From Butyrivibrio sp. (lineage in GTDB: Bacteria > Bacillota > Clostridia > Lachnospirales > Lachnospiraceae): a DNA stretch of 64,000 bases. The position numbers and the translations under genes were made by a program. The DNA lies in the NCBI GenBank assembly GCA_015056655.1, contig SVFV01000007.1, positions 82,777 through 146,776 of the forward strand. Reading direction: 5' to 3'. A model generated the notes under the pieces. The model was not told where the DNA came from and made no database searches. It saw only the letters and a list, made by a program, of their open reading frames with translations. How positions within the stretch are numbered: the stretch's first letter is position 1; the number at the start of each line of letters is the position of its first letter. Shown piece by piece: positions 1 through 8,460 of this stretch.

Positions 1-1
1 G

Positions 2-2011
2 GAGTCTATAGAGAGGTATCTTGGATCTGGTGCAATAAAGGGCATCGGAGAAACTATGGCGAGAAGAATCGTCAAAAAGTTCGGAGCCGATACCTTCAGG
101 ATCATAGAGGATGAGCCTGAGAGACTTGCTGAGATCAAGGGAATAAGCGAAAGAAAAGCAAGAGACATCGCTGTTCAGCTATATGACAAAAGAGAGATGA
201 GAGAAGCCATGGTCTTTTTGGCTGGATTTGGAATCTCTAACACTATGTCGGTCAGAATCTATGAGAGATACGGTGCACAGGTTTACTCCATTATGAAGGA
301 GAATCCGTATCGCCTGGCTGATGATATTGATGGAATAGGTTTTAGAACAGCGGATGAAATTGCTTCAAAGATTGGAATAAAGGTTGATTCTGATTACCGA
401 ATAAAAAGTGGAATTCTATACATGCTCATGGAGTCAGCAGCGGAAGGAAACAGCTTTTTACCAAGGGATATTTTATTAAAAAACAGCTCTGAAATGCTTG
501 GTGTTAACGTGGAGCTTATCGATACCCAGATAGATAACCTGATGGTGGAGAGAAAACTTGTAATAAAAAATGATGATATATATGCTTCATCATATTTTTA
601 CGAGGAACAATCCATAGCAGTAATGCTACGAGAACTCAATCTTGACCTTTCAAGCGGTGCCGGATCTGACGAGGCTCTTTTAAACCGAATCAAAATGATT
701 GAAGTGAGCAGAGGTATTGAACTTGATGAGCTGCAGAGAAATGCAGCAGTAGCAAGTGCCAAGAACGGAGTTGTTGTAATAACAGGTGGACCGGGAACTG
801 GTAAGACCACAACCATAAATACAATAATCCAGTACTATGCCGAGGAGCAGATGGATATTGTTCTGGCTGCTCCTACTGGAAGAGCTGCTAAGAGAATGAC
901 TGAGGCTACTGGTTATGAGGCTCAGACTATTCACAGATTATTAGGAGTTGGCGGCGCTGGTGCTTATGACGATAGCGATAAGGGCAGAGAGAGGATGCGC
1001 TTTGAAAAGGGCGCTGACAATCCTTTGGAAGTAGACGCCATAATCATAGATGAGATGTCTATGGTGGACATGCACCTCTTCAATGCACTTTTAAAAGCAG
1101 TAATTCCGGGAACCCATCTTATACTTGTTGGAGACAGCTCACAGCTTCCCAGCGTTGGACCAGGACAGGTGCTAAGAGATATTATTGCAAGCAAAGCATT
1201 TCCTACGATCATACTTGAGAAGATTTTCAGACAGGCACAGCAAAGTGATATAGTGGTCAATGCTCATCATATAAAGCTTGGTGAACACATAGTGATGGAT
1301 AACAAGAGCAAGGACTTTTTCCTCTTAAAGAGAGATAATCCTGATGTTATCTACAAGCACATGATTCAGCTTATAAAGGAAAAGCTTCCGGGATATGTAA
1401 ATGCCAAGAGCCTCGATATTCAGGTCCTGACACCAATGAAGAGAGGACCGCTTGGAGCAGAAAGCCTGAACCAGATTTTGCAGAAATATCTAAATCCTGC
1501 GGACAGAGATAAAAGAGAATACGCCTTTGGGGAGAGGCTCCTCCGTGAGGGCGACAAGGTAATGCAGATAAGAAATAACTATCAGGCGGAATGGGAAGTT
1601 CTTGGAAAATACGGGATTCCTACTGATAAGGGAATGGGTGTATTTAATGGAGACATGGGATATATCCAGAAGATAAACGAGCCCATGCGAGAACTGACGG
1701 TGGAGTTTGATGAAGGAAGATGTGTGATATATCCTTTCTCAGAGCTTGATGAGCTTGAGCTTGCGTACGCTATCACGATCCACAAGTCCCAGGGCTCTGA
1801 ATATCCGGCAGTAATCCTTCCGCTCCTTGGAGGGCCGAGGATGCTCCTTAACAGGAACCTTCTTTATACTGCTGTCACAAGAGCGAAAAGCTGTGTTGTA
1901 ATACTTGGAAGTGAAAGCACAGTTGAAAACATGATAGACAATGAGGAGCAGTTAAAAAGGTATACAGGACTTGAAGCAACCATAAGGGAGGTTTTAAGTA
2001 GTGCAGGGTGA
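2..2011 (+). CDS. recD2: RecD2-type ATP-dependent DNA helicase (5' end outside window)
   Basis: This is the C-terminal 669 codons of a RecD2 (RecD-like) superfamily 1B 5'-3' DNA helicase involved in DNA repair and recombination. The frame is open from base 2 with no start, and the codons before the first ATG at 56 already encode helix-hairpin-helix sequence (GSGAIKGIGETMARRI), so the gene starts upstream of the window and ATG56 is internal. Seen in order: two HhH motifs, a linker domain, Walker A GGPGTGKTT (about 785-811), a DEXX-type Walker B (IIIDEMSMVD, about 1045-1075), the motif around TIHKSQGSEYPAVI near 1770 and the terminal LLYTAVTRAK near 1860. Family knowledge: RecD2 lacks RecBC partners. 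Its end overlaps the start of comF by 11 bases, so the two are probably cotranscribed. Confidence 0.95.
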   Translation, partial: ESIERYLGSGAIKGIGETMARRIVKKFGADTFRIIEDEPERLAEIKGISERKARDIAVQLYDKREMREAMVFLAGFGISNTMSVRIYERYGAQVYSIMKENPYRLADDIDGIGFRTADEIASKIGIKVDSDYRIKSGILYMLMESAAEGNSFLPRDILLKNSSEMLGVNVELIDTQIDNLMVERKLVIKNDDIYASSYFYEEQSIAVMLRELNLDLSSGAGSDEALLNRIKMIEVSRGIELDELQRNAAVASAKNGVVVITGGPGTGKTTTINTIIQYYAEEQMDIVLAAPTGRAAKRMTEATGYEAQTIHRLLGVGGAGAYDDSDKGRERMRFEKGADNPLEVDAIIIDEMSMVDMHLFNALLKAVIPGTHLILVGDSSQLPSVGPGQVLRDIIASKAFPTIILEKIFRQAQQSDIVVNAHHIKLGEHIVMDNKSKDFFLLKRDNPDVIYKHMIQLIKEKLPGYVNAKSLDIQVLTPMKRGPLGAESLNQILQKYLNPADRDKREYAFGERLLREGDKVMQIRNNYQAEWEVLGKYGIPTDKGMGVFNGDMGYIQKINEPMRELTVEFDEGRCVIYPFSELDELELAYAITIHKSQGSEYPAVILPLLGGPRMLLNRNLLYTAVTRAKSCVVILGSESTVENMIDNEEQLKRYTGLEATIREVLSSAG

Positions 2012-2717
2012 AATGATGGAAGCTGCTGTTTCACTTTTGTATCCCAGGCGTTGTCCAATCTGTGATGGCATAGTTAGAAGGCAGGAAGGTATCATACATA
2101 CAGACTGTAAAAAGAAGGTCAGGACAGCGGGCAAAATAACCTGCATGAAATGTGGTAAACCACTTAGAAGTGAGCAGGACGAATACTGTGAGGATTGCCG
2201 GAAGACAAAGCATGTATTTGACAGAGGTTATTCGGTTTTCAGATACAGATCAATATCAGGATCTATTTACAGATTCAAGTATTCAGGTAGGAGAGAATAC
2301 GCAAGATATTACGGAGAAGTCACAAGAGATACACTTGGAGAAGTTATTAAGGACATTGGTCCAGATGCTATTATACCTATTCCAATGTACGGACCAAAGA
2401 AACGTACAAGGGGTTATAATCAGGCAGAAATTCTGGCTGAAGCTATAGGAAAAGAGTGTGGAATTCCGGTCAGAAGTAACGTCATAAAAAGGGTCAAAAA
2501 CACAGTGCCCATGAAACTTTTGGACAGTCGCAGAAGACGCTCGAATTTGAAAAAGGCTTTTAATATAAGCGGAAATGATGTAAAATTTAAGTGTATTATC
2601 CTTATTGATGACATTTATACAACAGGCAGTACAATCGATGCTGTTGCAAAAGAGTTCCGAAGGATTGGGGTTGAGAAAATATTTTTTATCACACTGGCCA
2701 TCGGAGATGTTGTGTGA
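2001..2717 (+). CDS. comF: ComF family amidophosphoribosyltransferase-like protein
   Basis: ComF/GntX-type protein of 238 residues. An N-terminal zinc-binding part has paired cysteines (RRCPICDG, then CMKCGKP and CEDC), and a C-terminal type I phosphoribosyltransferase domain carries the PRPP-binding loop (IILIDDIYTTGSTI). In naturally competent Firmicutes ComFC helps take up or process DNA; whether that applies here is not shown. The start is GTG at 2001, 10 bases after an AAGGGAG ribosome site (1984-1990); an ATG at 2013 would be a weaker choice. It overlaps recD2 and is followed by a YvyF-like gene, an order also known around comFC in Bacillus. Confidence 0.93.
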   Translation: MQGEMMEAAVSLLYPRRCPICDGIVRRQEGIIHTDCKKKVRTAGKITCMKCGKPLRSEQDEYCEDCRKTKHVFDRGYSVFRYRSISGSIYRFKYSGRREYARYYGEVTRDTLGEVIKDIGPDAIIPIPMYGPKKRTRGYNQAEILAEAIGKECGIPVRSNVIKRVKNTVPMKLLDSRRRRSNLKKAFNISGNDVKFKCIILIDDIYTTGSTIDAVAKEFRRIGVEKIFFITLAIGDVV

Positions 2718-2747
2718 AGTTACACTATATACTTGCAGGAGGTTAAT

Positions 2748-3176
2748 ATGAGCAATATCAAGAATTGTGTAAGATGTGGCAAGATGTTTAATTACATCGC
2801 GGGTGATCCTATCTGTGATGTCTGCAAAAAGGAAATCGAGGAGAAATTCCAGGAAGTTAAGAAATATATCGAAGAGAATCCCGGAAGCGGACTCAAGCAG
2901 ATTTGTGAAGAGTGTAACGTTCCTTCTAAACAGCTGAAGAAATGGATTCTTGAAGAGAGACTTATGTTCACAGAGAATTCTCCTATTCAGATCACATGTG
3001 AGAACTGTGGTGCCAGAATTCAGACAGGAAGACTTTGCGCTAAATGTAAGGCAACTGTTACTAATGCACTTAATGATACAGTTAAGCAGCGCCAGGATGC
3101 GCTTGCAGCTGAGCTTGCAAAGAAACAGAAGAAGCAGGCTGATGCTAAATCAGGAATGAAATTCCTGAAAACGTGA
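2748..3176 (+). CDS. YvyF-like zinc-ribbon protein (flagellar operon protein family)
   Basis: A 142-residue protein with a zinc-ribbon at each end: CVRCGKMF...CDVCKKE at the N-terminus and CENCGARI...GRLCAKC towards the C-terminus. They flank a helical segment (KQLKKWILEERL) that looks like a small DNA-binding or anti-sigma-associated helix-turn-helix. The pattern matches the YvyF family that sits between comFC and flgM in Bacillus subtilis, where its role is poorly defined. I place the start at ATG 2748, because AGGAGG at 2737-2742 is at ideal distance; an upstream TTG at 2733 overlaps that site. The C-terminus is a Lys/Ala-rich tail. No flgM follows; the next genes lead to the c-di-AMP cluster. 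Confidence 0.78.
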   Translation: MSNIKNCVRCGKMFNYIAGDPICDVCKKEIEEKFQEVKKYIEENPGSGLKQICEECNVPSKQLKKWILEERLMFTENSPIQITCENCGARIQTGRLCAKCKATVTNALNDTVKQRQDALAAELAKKQKKQADAKSGMKFLKT

Positions 3177-3192
3177 AACGCGTGAGGAGTTT

Positions 3193-3582
3193 ATGTTAAA
3201 CGAGGAGCGAGTAATCCTGATGACCAGGATGGCTGCATTTGAGCAGCATGAGGGGAAAAAGAATAACGCTATTAATTCATACTTCCGCAGCGACTATGTT
3301 GGATATGAGGTACTGAAGTCTATTATCAGTGCCACTATCGTATATCTGATACTGGTCGCTGCCTATGTGATGTACCATTTTTCTGATGTATTACAGGACA
3401 TCTATAATACTGATGTTATGGGAACTGCCAGAAAATATCTGGTTTACTACATTGCACTTGTAGGCGTATATTCATTGATTTCGGGCGTCTACTATTCTAT
3501 CCGGTATCGCAAAATGCGAGGCAGCATGAGGGCTTATTATGCATGCCTGAAAAAACTCGGCAGAATGTACGAAAAGGAATGA
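3193..3582 (+). CDS. Small membrane protein of unknown function
   Basis: 129 residues; I do not recognise a named family. An N-terminal soluble part of about 45 residues is followed by two hydrophobic helices (about 47-65 and 83-102) separated by a short polar loop, and by a basic C-terminus (YRKMRGSMRAYYACLKK). GAGGAG lies 5-9 bases before ATG 3193. It ends 4 bases before the next membrane-protein gene, which in turn ends 5 bases before cdaA, so it is probably in the same transcript. It could be an accessory of cell-envelope homeostasis, but only position suggests this. Confidence 0.75.
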   Translation: MLNEERVILMTRMAAFEQHEGKKNNAINSYFRSDYVGYEVLKSIISATIVYLILVAAYVMYHFSDVLQDIYNTDVMGTARKYLVYYIALVGVYSLISGVYYSIRYRKMRGSMRAYYACLKKLGRMYEKE

Positions 3583-3586
3583 GAAG

Positions 3587-4552
3587 ATGACGTCTTTATT
3601 GGAATTACGCGAATACATTAAAAACTTTTATGTAAAATACGAGATTTATATAACTTATATCTGGAAGTTTCTGCTTTCATTCATAGCGTTTGTAATGATC
3701 GGCAACAAGGTAGGTTTTCAGGGTAGTTTAACCAAATTACCCATTCTTTTGATGGCTGCTTTGTTGTGTTCTATCATGCCTACAAACTTTATGGTGTTTG
3801 TTTCTGCAGGTTTCATTCTTGGACATTTATATAAGCTTTCAATGCAGTGTACAGTAGTTGCACTTATCGTGTTCCTTCTAATGTTCCTTTTGTATTTCAG
3901 ATTTTCTCCTAAGGATACACTGGCAGTAATGCTTACACCTATGGCTTTTTATTTGAGCATCCCATATGTGATGCCGATTGCACTTGGACTTTTAGGAAGT
4001 CCCTCTTCAGTTATTTCAATGTCCTTTGGTGTAATTGTTTCATTTATGATTTCTTACATCTCAGTTAATGCCACAGCGCTTACGGCTTCAAACATTGAAG
4101 AGACAGCTAATCAGTTCCAGACAATTATTTCTGAGCTTCTTGGCAATAAGCAGATGTGGATGTATGTAGTATGTTTTGGAATCACACTTATAGTTGTTTA
4201 CCTGATCAGACGTATGTCAGTTGATCATTCATGGACAGTGGCAATTATTGTAGGAGCACTTACAGACATTATCTGCCTTTTGGTGGGTGATCTTATGTAC
4301 ACAACACAGTTATCCTTCGCAGGTGTTATTGTGCAGTCATTGTTAGCTGTGTGTGTCGTTTTTGTTATTAAGTTTTTTGCATTTAATCTGGATTACACGA
4401 GAATTGAGAAGGTCCAGTTTGAAGATGATGAGTATTACTATTATGTAAAGGCTGTACCGAAGGTTACGGTTTCAACACCGGCACCAAAGGTTAAGCAGAT
4501 AAATAAAGCAAATGTAAGCCGAGATTACAGAGGTAGAGACAGAGGCGAGTGA
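3587..4552 (+). CDS. Polytopic membrane protein directly upstream of cdaA
   Basis: 321 residues with about eight to nine predicted transmembrane helices covering residues 20-275. A cytoplasmic tail follows with an acidic/tyrosine run (QFEDDEYYYYVKA) and then a basic end (SRDYRGRDRGE). I do not recognise a characterised family. It starts 4 bases after the preceding gene and stops 5 bases before cdaA, so translation is likely coupled to that of the diadenylate cyclase. A partner or modulator of the membrane-bound CdaA/CdaR pair is a reasonable guess from context only. It lacks ABC-permease, MFS or flippase signatures that I can see. Confidence 0.8.
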   Translation: MTSLLELREYIKNFYVKYEIYITYIWKFLLSFIAFVMIGNKVGFQGSLTKLPILLMAALLCSIMPTNFMVFVSAGFILGHLYKLSMQCTVVALIVFLLMFLLYFRFSPKDTLAVMLTPMAFYLSIPYVMPIALGLLGSPSSVISMSFGVIVSFMISYISVNATALTASNIEETANQFQTIISELLGNKQMWMYVVCFGITLIVVYLIRRMSVDHSWTVAIIVGALTDIICLLVGDLMYTTQLSFAGVIVQSLLAVCVVFVIKFFAFNLDYTRIEKVQFEDDEYYYYVKAVPKVTVSTPAPKVKQINKANVSRDYRGRDRGE

Positions 4553-4557
4553 TTTAG

Positions 4558-5430
4558 ATGCAACAGATAGGTTTTTTTCTTGAAAACAATCTGACAAGTT
4601 TGCACATGCCAACAGTGAGGGCTTTGGACGTCGCACAGATGATCATAATTGCCTTCCTGATATATCAGATTTTGGTTTGGGCAAAAACAACGAGACTATG
4701 GTCCCTTTTAAAAGGGGTCGTAGTTATTATTGTGTTTATAGTAATTGCAGCTGCATTCAATATGACAACAATTCTCTGGATTGTGCAGAATGTATTTGGA
4801 ATTGCTGTAACTGCGATGGTTGTTATACTCCAGCCCGAGCTTAGGAAAGCGCTTGAAGGAATTGGCAGAAGAAACTTCCTTCATGGCTTTTTGAATTTTG
4901 CTGAAGCAACAGAAGAGGGTAGATTTTCTGATAAGACAATTAGCGAGATAGTTCGCGCTTCAGTTGAAATGGCTAAGGTAAGGACAGGCGCGCTGATAGT
5001 TATAGAGCAGCTTTCATCACTTAGCGAGTTTGAGAGAACCGGAATTGATGTTGATGGTATTGTTACCAGTCAGCTATTGATTAATATTTTTGAACATAAT
5101 ACACCTCTCCATGACGGAGCAGTAATTATCAGGGGCGACAGAATTATGGCTGCAACCTGCTATCTGCCCTTGTCAGATAATATGGAGCTTGGTAAAGAGC
5201 TTGGCACCAGACACAGAGCTGGCGTTGGTGTCTCTGAGGTTACAGATTCTCTTACCATCATTGTTTCTGAGGAAACAGGTAAGATAAGTGTTGCTTATAT
5301 GGGAGAGCTCGAAAGAGCAGTAGATAGCGACAGGCTTCGTGAGAGACTTAGACAGATACAGAATAAGACAGGCGAAGATAAAAAGAAGAAATACAAGATA
5401 AACAAAAAAGCGAAAGGAAAGGCGAAATGA
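4558..5430 (+). CDS. cdaA: Diadenylate cyclase CdaA (DacA)
   Basis: Makes cyclic di-AMP from two ATP, the second messenger that controls potassium and osmolyte transport and cell-wall homeostasis in Firmicutes. Of 290 residues, the first 85 hold three membrane helices, followed by the DAC domain with both signature motifs: DGA at residues 186-188 (in LHDGAVII) and RHRAG at 218-222. The C-terminus is a lysine-rich tail. The classical order cdaA-cdaR-glmM is present. The stop overlaps the start of cdaR by 4 bases (ATGA), consistent with coupled translation of enzyme and regulator. Confidence 0.97.
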   Translation: MQQIGFFLENNLTSLHMPTVRALDVAQMIIIAFLIYQILVWAKTTRLWSLLKGVVVIIVFIVIAAAFNMTTILWIVQNVFGIAVTAMVVILQPELRKALEGIGRRNFLHGFLNFAEATEEGRFSDKTISEIVRASVEMAKVRTGALIVIEQLSSLSEFERTGIDVDGIVTSQLLINIFEHNTPLHDGAVIIRGDRIMAATCYLPLSDNMELGKELGTRHRAGVGVSEVTDSLTIIVSEETGKISVAYMGELERAVDSDRLRERLRQIQNKTGEDKKKKYKINKKAKGKAK

Positions 5431-6716
5431 AGAAGTTCAATTTTACAGCCAACTTGGGCCTGAAGATTGCTTCGCTGTTCTTTGCCGCACTTCTTTGGTT
5501 CCTTGTTACAAATATAAATGATCCTGTGGATTCCGTTAGATTCAGTAATATTTCTGTGACTTTGAGGAATACAAATAAGATCACAGATAATAATCAGGTG
5601 TATGAAGTGCTTGATGGTACTGATACGATTTCAACGGTTACTGTTTATGCGCCCAGATCCACAGTGGATTCCCTTAATCGTGACAATATTGTGGCGATTG
5701 CAGATTTAGATGATATGGCTGTGATTGATGGAGAGTATGTTGTCTCTGTCCAGCTTTCAACAAATAAATATAATAACCAGATACAGAGTATAGTCGGAAC
5801 TTCAGATACAGTGAGACTTAGCGTTGAGGATAAGGCATCCAAGACCCTTGCTATTTCCGCTACAACAAGTGGAAGTCTTTCTGAGGGCTATATAATTGGG
5901 GATGTGGTAACAGATCAGAACCAGATCCGTATCACTGGACCAAAGTCTGTAGTTGATAATGTTTCTACAGCTTCTGTAAACGTAGAAGTTACAGGATATA
6001 CAACCAACATTGGAACCAATGCAGAAATCCATCTGTATGACAAGGATGGAAATGAGGTTGCAAAGGATAACCTGAAGCTTAGCAGTACATCTGTTGGCGT
6101 AAACGTTACTATCCTTGCAACAAAGAGAGTTCCTGTTGACTATCAGGTAGTAGGTATGCCTGCTGATGGTTATGTATTCACGGGAGAAGTTGATGTAGAG
6201 CCTGACTCAGTCCTCTTGGCTGGAAGAATGTCAGTGCTTAACGGAATAGAAGAAATTTCTGTTTCCGATGATGCTTTGGATATTACAGGTCTTACAGGAG
6301 ACCTTAATGCAACAATAGATTTGTCCGGATATCTGCCTGGTAATGTTACCTTTGGAGATGAGGACTTTAATGGAATAGCAACAATCACAGCTCACATCGA
6401 AGCAACCAGTGATATCAAAGTGGAGGTGCCTTACCAGCATATCGCGCTTGTAAATGTACCTGATGGATATAACGCTGAGATTGTTGGAGATACAGAGGAG
6501 TTCACTGTAACCTGTAGTGGACTTGAGGATGTTATTAGCGGAATTTCTGATTCCGATATCACAGGAACAATAGATTTATCTAAGGTTATAGACAGTGCAG
6601 AAGAAGCTGAGGATTTAAGTGGAGAATATTCTGCGACAGTGTCACTTTCACTTCCGGGAGGAGTTATGACATCTGATACTATAACAGTGACTGTGGAACT
6701 ATCTAAGGTAGAATAG
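5427..6716 (+). CDS. cdaR: YbbR-domain regulator CdaR
   Basis: Membrane-anchored extracytoplasmic protein that binds and modulates CdaA in Firmicutes. One N-terminal transmembrane helix (about residues 9-30, LGLKIASLFFAALLWFLV) is followed by roughly four beta-rich YbbR repeats rich in Val, Thr, Asp and Ser. Each contains a G-Y-x(n)-P-x-V pattern, for example EGYIIGDV and DGYVFTGEVDVEPDSV. Length (429) is normal for a four-repeat CdaR. It overlaps cdaA by 4 bases and is followed 17 bases later by glmM. Confidence 0.95.
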   Translation: MKKFNFTANLGLKIASLFFAALLWFLVTNINDPVDSVRFSNISVTLRNTNKITDNNQVYEVLDGTDTISTVTVYAPRSTVDSLNRDNIVAIADLDDMAVIDGEYVVSVQLSTNKYNNQIQSIVGTSDTVRLSVEDKASKTLAISATTSGSLSEGYIIGDVVTDQNQIRITGPKSVVDNVSTASVNVEVTGYTTNIGTNAEIHLYDKDGNEVAKDNLKLSSTSVGVNVTILATKRVPVDYQVVGMPADGYVFTGEVDVEPDSVLLAGRMSVLNGIEEISVSDDALDITGLTGDLNATIDLSGYLPGNVTFGDEDFNGIATITAHIEATSDIKVEVPYQHIALVNVPDGYNAEIVGDTEEFTVTCSGLEDVISGISDSDITGTIDLSKVIDSAEEAEDLSGEYSATVSLSLPGGVMTSDTITVTVELSKVE

Positions 6717-6733
6717 AATTATTTGGAGGATTT

Positions 6734-8083
6734 ATGGCAAGATTATTTGGAACAGACGGGGTAAGAGGAGTTGCTAATGACGAACTCACTCCCCTTTTAG
6801 CTATGCAGCTTGGTCAGGCAGGAGCTTATGTACTTTCTAAGGAGAATCAGCACAAGCCTACAATCATGGTTGGTTGCGACACCAGACTGTCAGGAGATAT
6901 GCTTGCATCAGCTCTTATGGCTGGAGCATGCTCAGTAGGAGCTAACGTGGTAAATGTAGGAGTTTTACCGACACCTGCGGTTGCTTATCTTACCAAGAAG
7001 AATAGAGTTGATGCAGGTGTAGTTATTTCTGCATCACACAATCCGATGGAATTCAATGGGATAAAATTCTTTGATGGACAGGGCTTCAAGCTTCCTGATG
7101 CACTTGAGGATGAGATTGAAGAGCTTATCAGAAACAACATGGAAGGCGTGAAAATGCCTACAGGTGCTGGGATTGGTAAGATAAAGAATCGTCCTGATGC
7201 TAAGGAAGAATACATTAACCACAGTCTTAGATGTGTAGATGTTCATCTTGATGGATTCAAGATTGTTATGGACTGTGCAGAAGGTGCAAGCTCATATACT
7301 TCTGTAGAGACAATCAGACAGACTGGCGCAGAGGTTATAACAATCCATACCAATCCTGATGGAACAAACATAAATGCAAACTGCGGTTCCACACACATGG
7401 AAGAACTTATGGGACGCGTGGTTACTGAGAAGGCAGATATTGGTCTTGCTTTTGATGGTGATGCAGACAGATTCCTCGCTGTAGATGAGAATGGTACATT
7501 AGTCAATGGTGATGAGATCATGGCTATCATCGGAAAGCACATGAAGGAGAACGGCCGTCTTAAGAATGACACTATTGTTGCTACAGTAATGAGTAACCTT
7601 GGATTCTTCAAGATGGGTGAGCGCGAAGGAATCAAGATTGAGAAGACCAAGGTTGGTGACAGATATGTTCTTGAGAGAATGAAAAAGATCGGTGCTAACT
7701 TCGGCGGAGAACAGTCTGGACACATTATTTTCCTTGACGACAATACCACAGGTGATGGCCTGCTTTCAGCACTTCATCTTCTCAAGGTAATGAAGGACAC
7801 AGGAAAGAAGCTCTCAGAACTGGCAAAGGTTATGGAGGTTATGCCTCAGGCACTTTATAATGCAACAGTTCCTACTCATAAGAAGGATCATTACATGGAG
7901 TATCCCGAGATTGCAGATGCAATCGATGCTCTTGAGATGAAGTTTGCGGGCGATGGAAGAGTCCTTATCAGACCATCAGGTACAGAGCCGCTTGTAAGAG
8001 TTATGATTGAAGGAAAAGACCAGAAGGTCATTGAAGAAGAAGCAAAGAAACTGGCAGAGTTGATACAGAATGTAATGCTTTGA
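6734..8083 (+). CDS. glmM: Phosphoglucosamine mutase GlmM
   Basis: Converts glucosamine-6-phosphate to glucosamine-1-phosphate, on the route to UDP-GlcNAc for peptidoglycan and for the UDP-GlcNAc-derived sugars of the downstream glycan locus. 449 residues, standard length. Seen: N-terminal RLFGTDGVRG, the phosphoserine loop SASHNPMEFNG with catalytic Ser at residue 101, the metal-binding DGDADR loop, the sugar-binding GGEQSGH and the phosphate-binding RPSGTEP near the C-terminus. GGAGG precedes ATG 6734. CdaA is known to interact with GlmM in several Firmicutes, which fits the gene order. Confidence 0.98.
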   Translation: MARLFGTDGVRGVANDELTPLLAMQLGQAGAYVLSKENQHKPTIMVGCDTRLSGDMLASALMAGACSVGANVVNVGVLPTPAVAYLTKKNRVDAGVVISASHNPMEFNGIKFFDGQGFKLPDALEDEIEELIRNNMEGVKMPTGAGIGKIKNRPDAKEEYINHSLRCVDVHLDGFKIVMDCAEGASSYTSVETIRQTGAEVITIHTNPDGTNINANCGSTHMEELMGRVVTEKADIGLAFDGDADRFLAVDENGTLVNGDEIMAIIGKHMKENGRLKNDTIVATVMSNLGFFKMGEREGIKIEKTKVGDRYVLERMKKIGANFGGEQSGHIIFLDDNTTGDGLLSALHLLKVMKDTGKKLSELAKVMEVMPQALYNATVPTHKKDHYMEYPEIADAIDALEMKFAGDGRVLIRPSGTEPLVRVMIEGKDQKVIEEEAKKLAELIQNVML

Positions 8084-8104
8084 TGCATTAAGAAGGTTGA
8101 TTAT

Positions 8105-8368
8105 ATGGTAACAAGAAAGGTAGTCATAAAGAATCCTACAGGTCTTCATTTGAGACCGGCTGGAAATCTGTGTAAGGTAGCGATGAATTACAAGTCGCAC
8201 ATAACATTTATGTACGGTGATAATTCAGCGAATGCAAAGAGTGTACTTAGTGTTCTTGGCGCATGTATAAAGTGTGGCGATGAACTTGAATTTAGATGTG
8301 AAGGACCCGATGAAGAAGAAGCTTTGGAGGCGCTTGTAGCGGCTATCGAAGGCGGACTTGGGGAATAA
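8105..8368 (+). CDS. HPr-family phosphocarrier protein
   Basis: 87 residues with the PTS HPr active-site motif GLHLRPAG (His15, which accepts phosphate from enzyme I) and the regulatory serine at position 46 in NAKSVLSVLGA. It therefore has both sites of a true HPr rather than the His-less Crh. It acts in the cytoplasm, in PTS phosphotransfer and, when Ser46 is phosphorylated by HPr kinase, in carbon catabolite control. It lies 21 bases after glmM and is followed by a terminator-like hairpin, so it seems to be the last gene of the cdaA operon. Whether it is the main ptsH or a second HPr cannot be told from the window. Confidence 0.93.
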   Translation: MVTRKVVIKNPTGLHLRPAGNLCKVAMNYKSHITFMYGDNSANAKSVLSVLGACIKCGDELEFRCEGPDEEEALEALVAAIEGGLGE

Positions 8369-8375
8369 AATATTA

Positions 8376-8411
8376 ACGGACGGCAGGCTTGTCGTCCGTA
8401 AAACATTTTTT
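8376..8411 (+). terminator. Hairpin terminator after HPr gene
   Basis: ACGGACG (8376-8382) pairs perfectly with CGTCCGT (8393-8399) around a 10-base loop, and six T follow at 8406-8411 after AAAACA. The T-run is offset from the stem, so termination may be partial. It separates the core genes from the glycan locus. Confidence 0.65.
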
Positions 8412-8460
8412 AAACAACAGGTTTATTTGCCTGTGAAAATGAAATAGAAAGGCATATGAA

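Noticed and set aside
7243..7749. - strand open frame of 168 codons opposite glmM
   Set aside because: glmM is unambiguous over this span; the antisense frame reflects its codon pattern.
8412..8460. Promoter for the glycan locus between the HPr terminator and rfbD
   Set aside because: One is expected, but no convincing -35/-10 pair is visible; only an ACAGG/CCTGT short stem.
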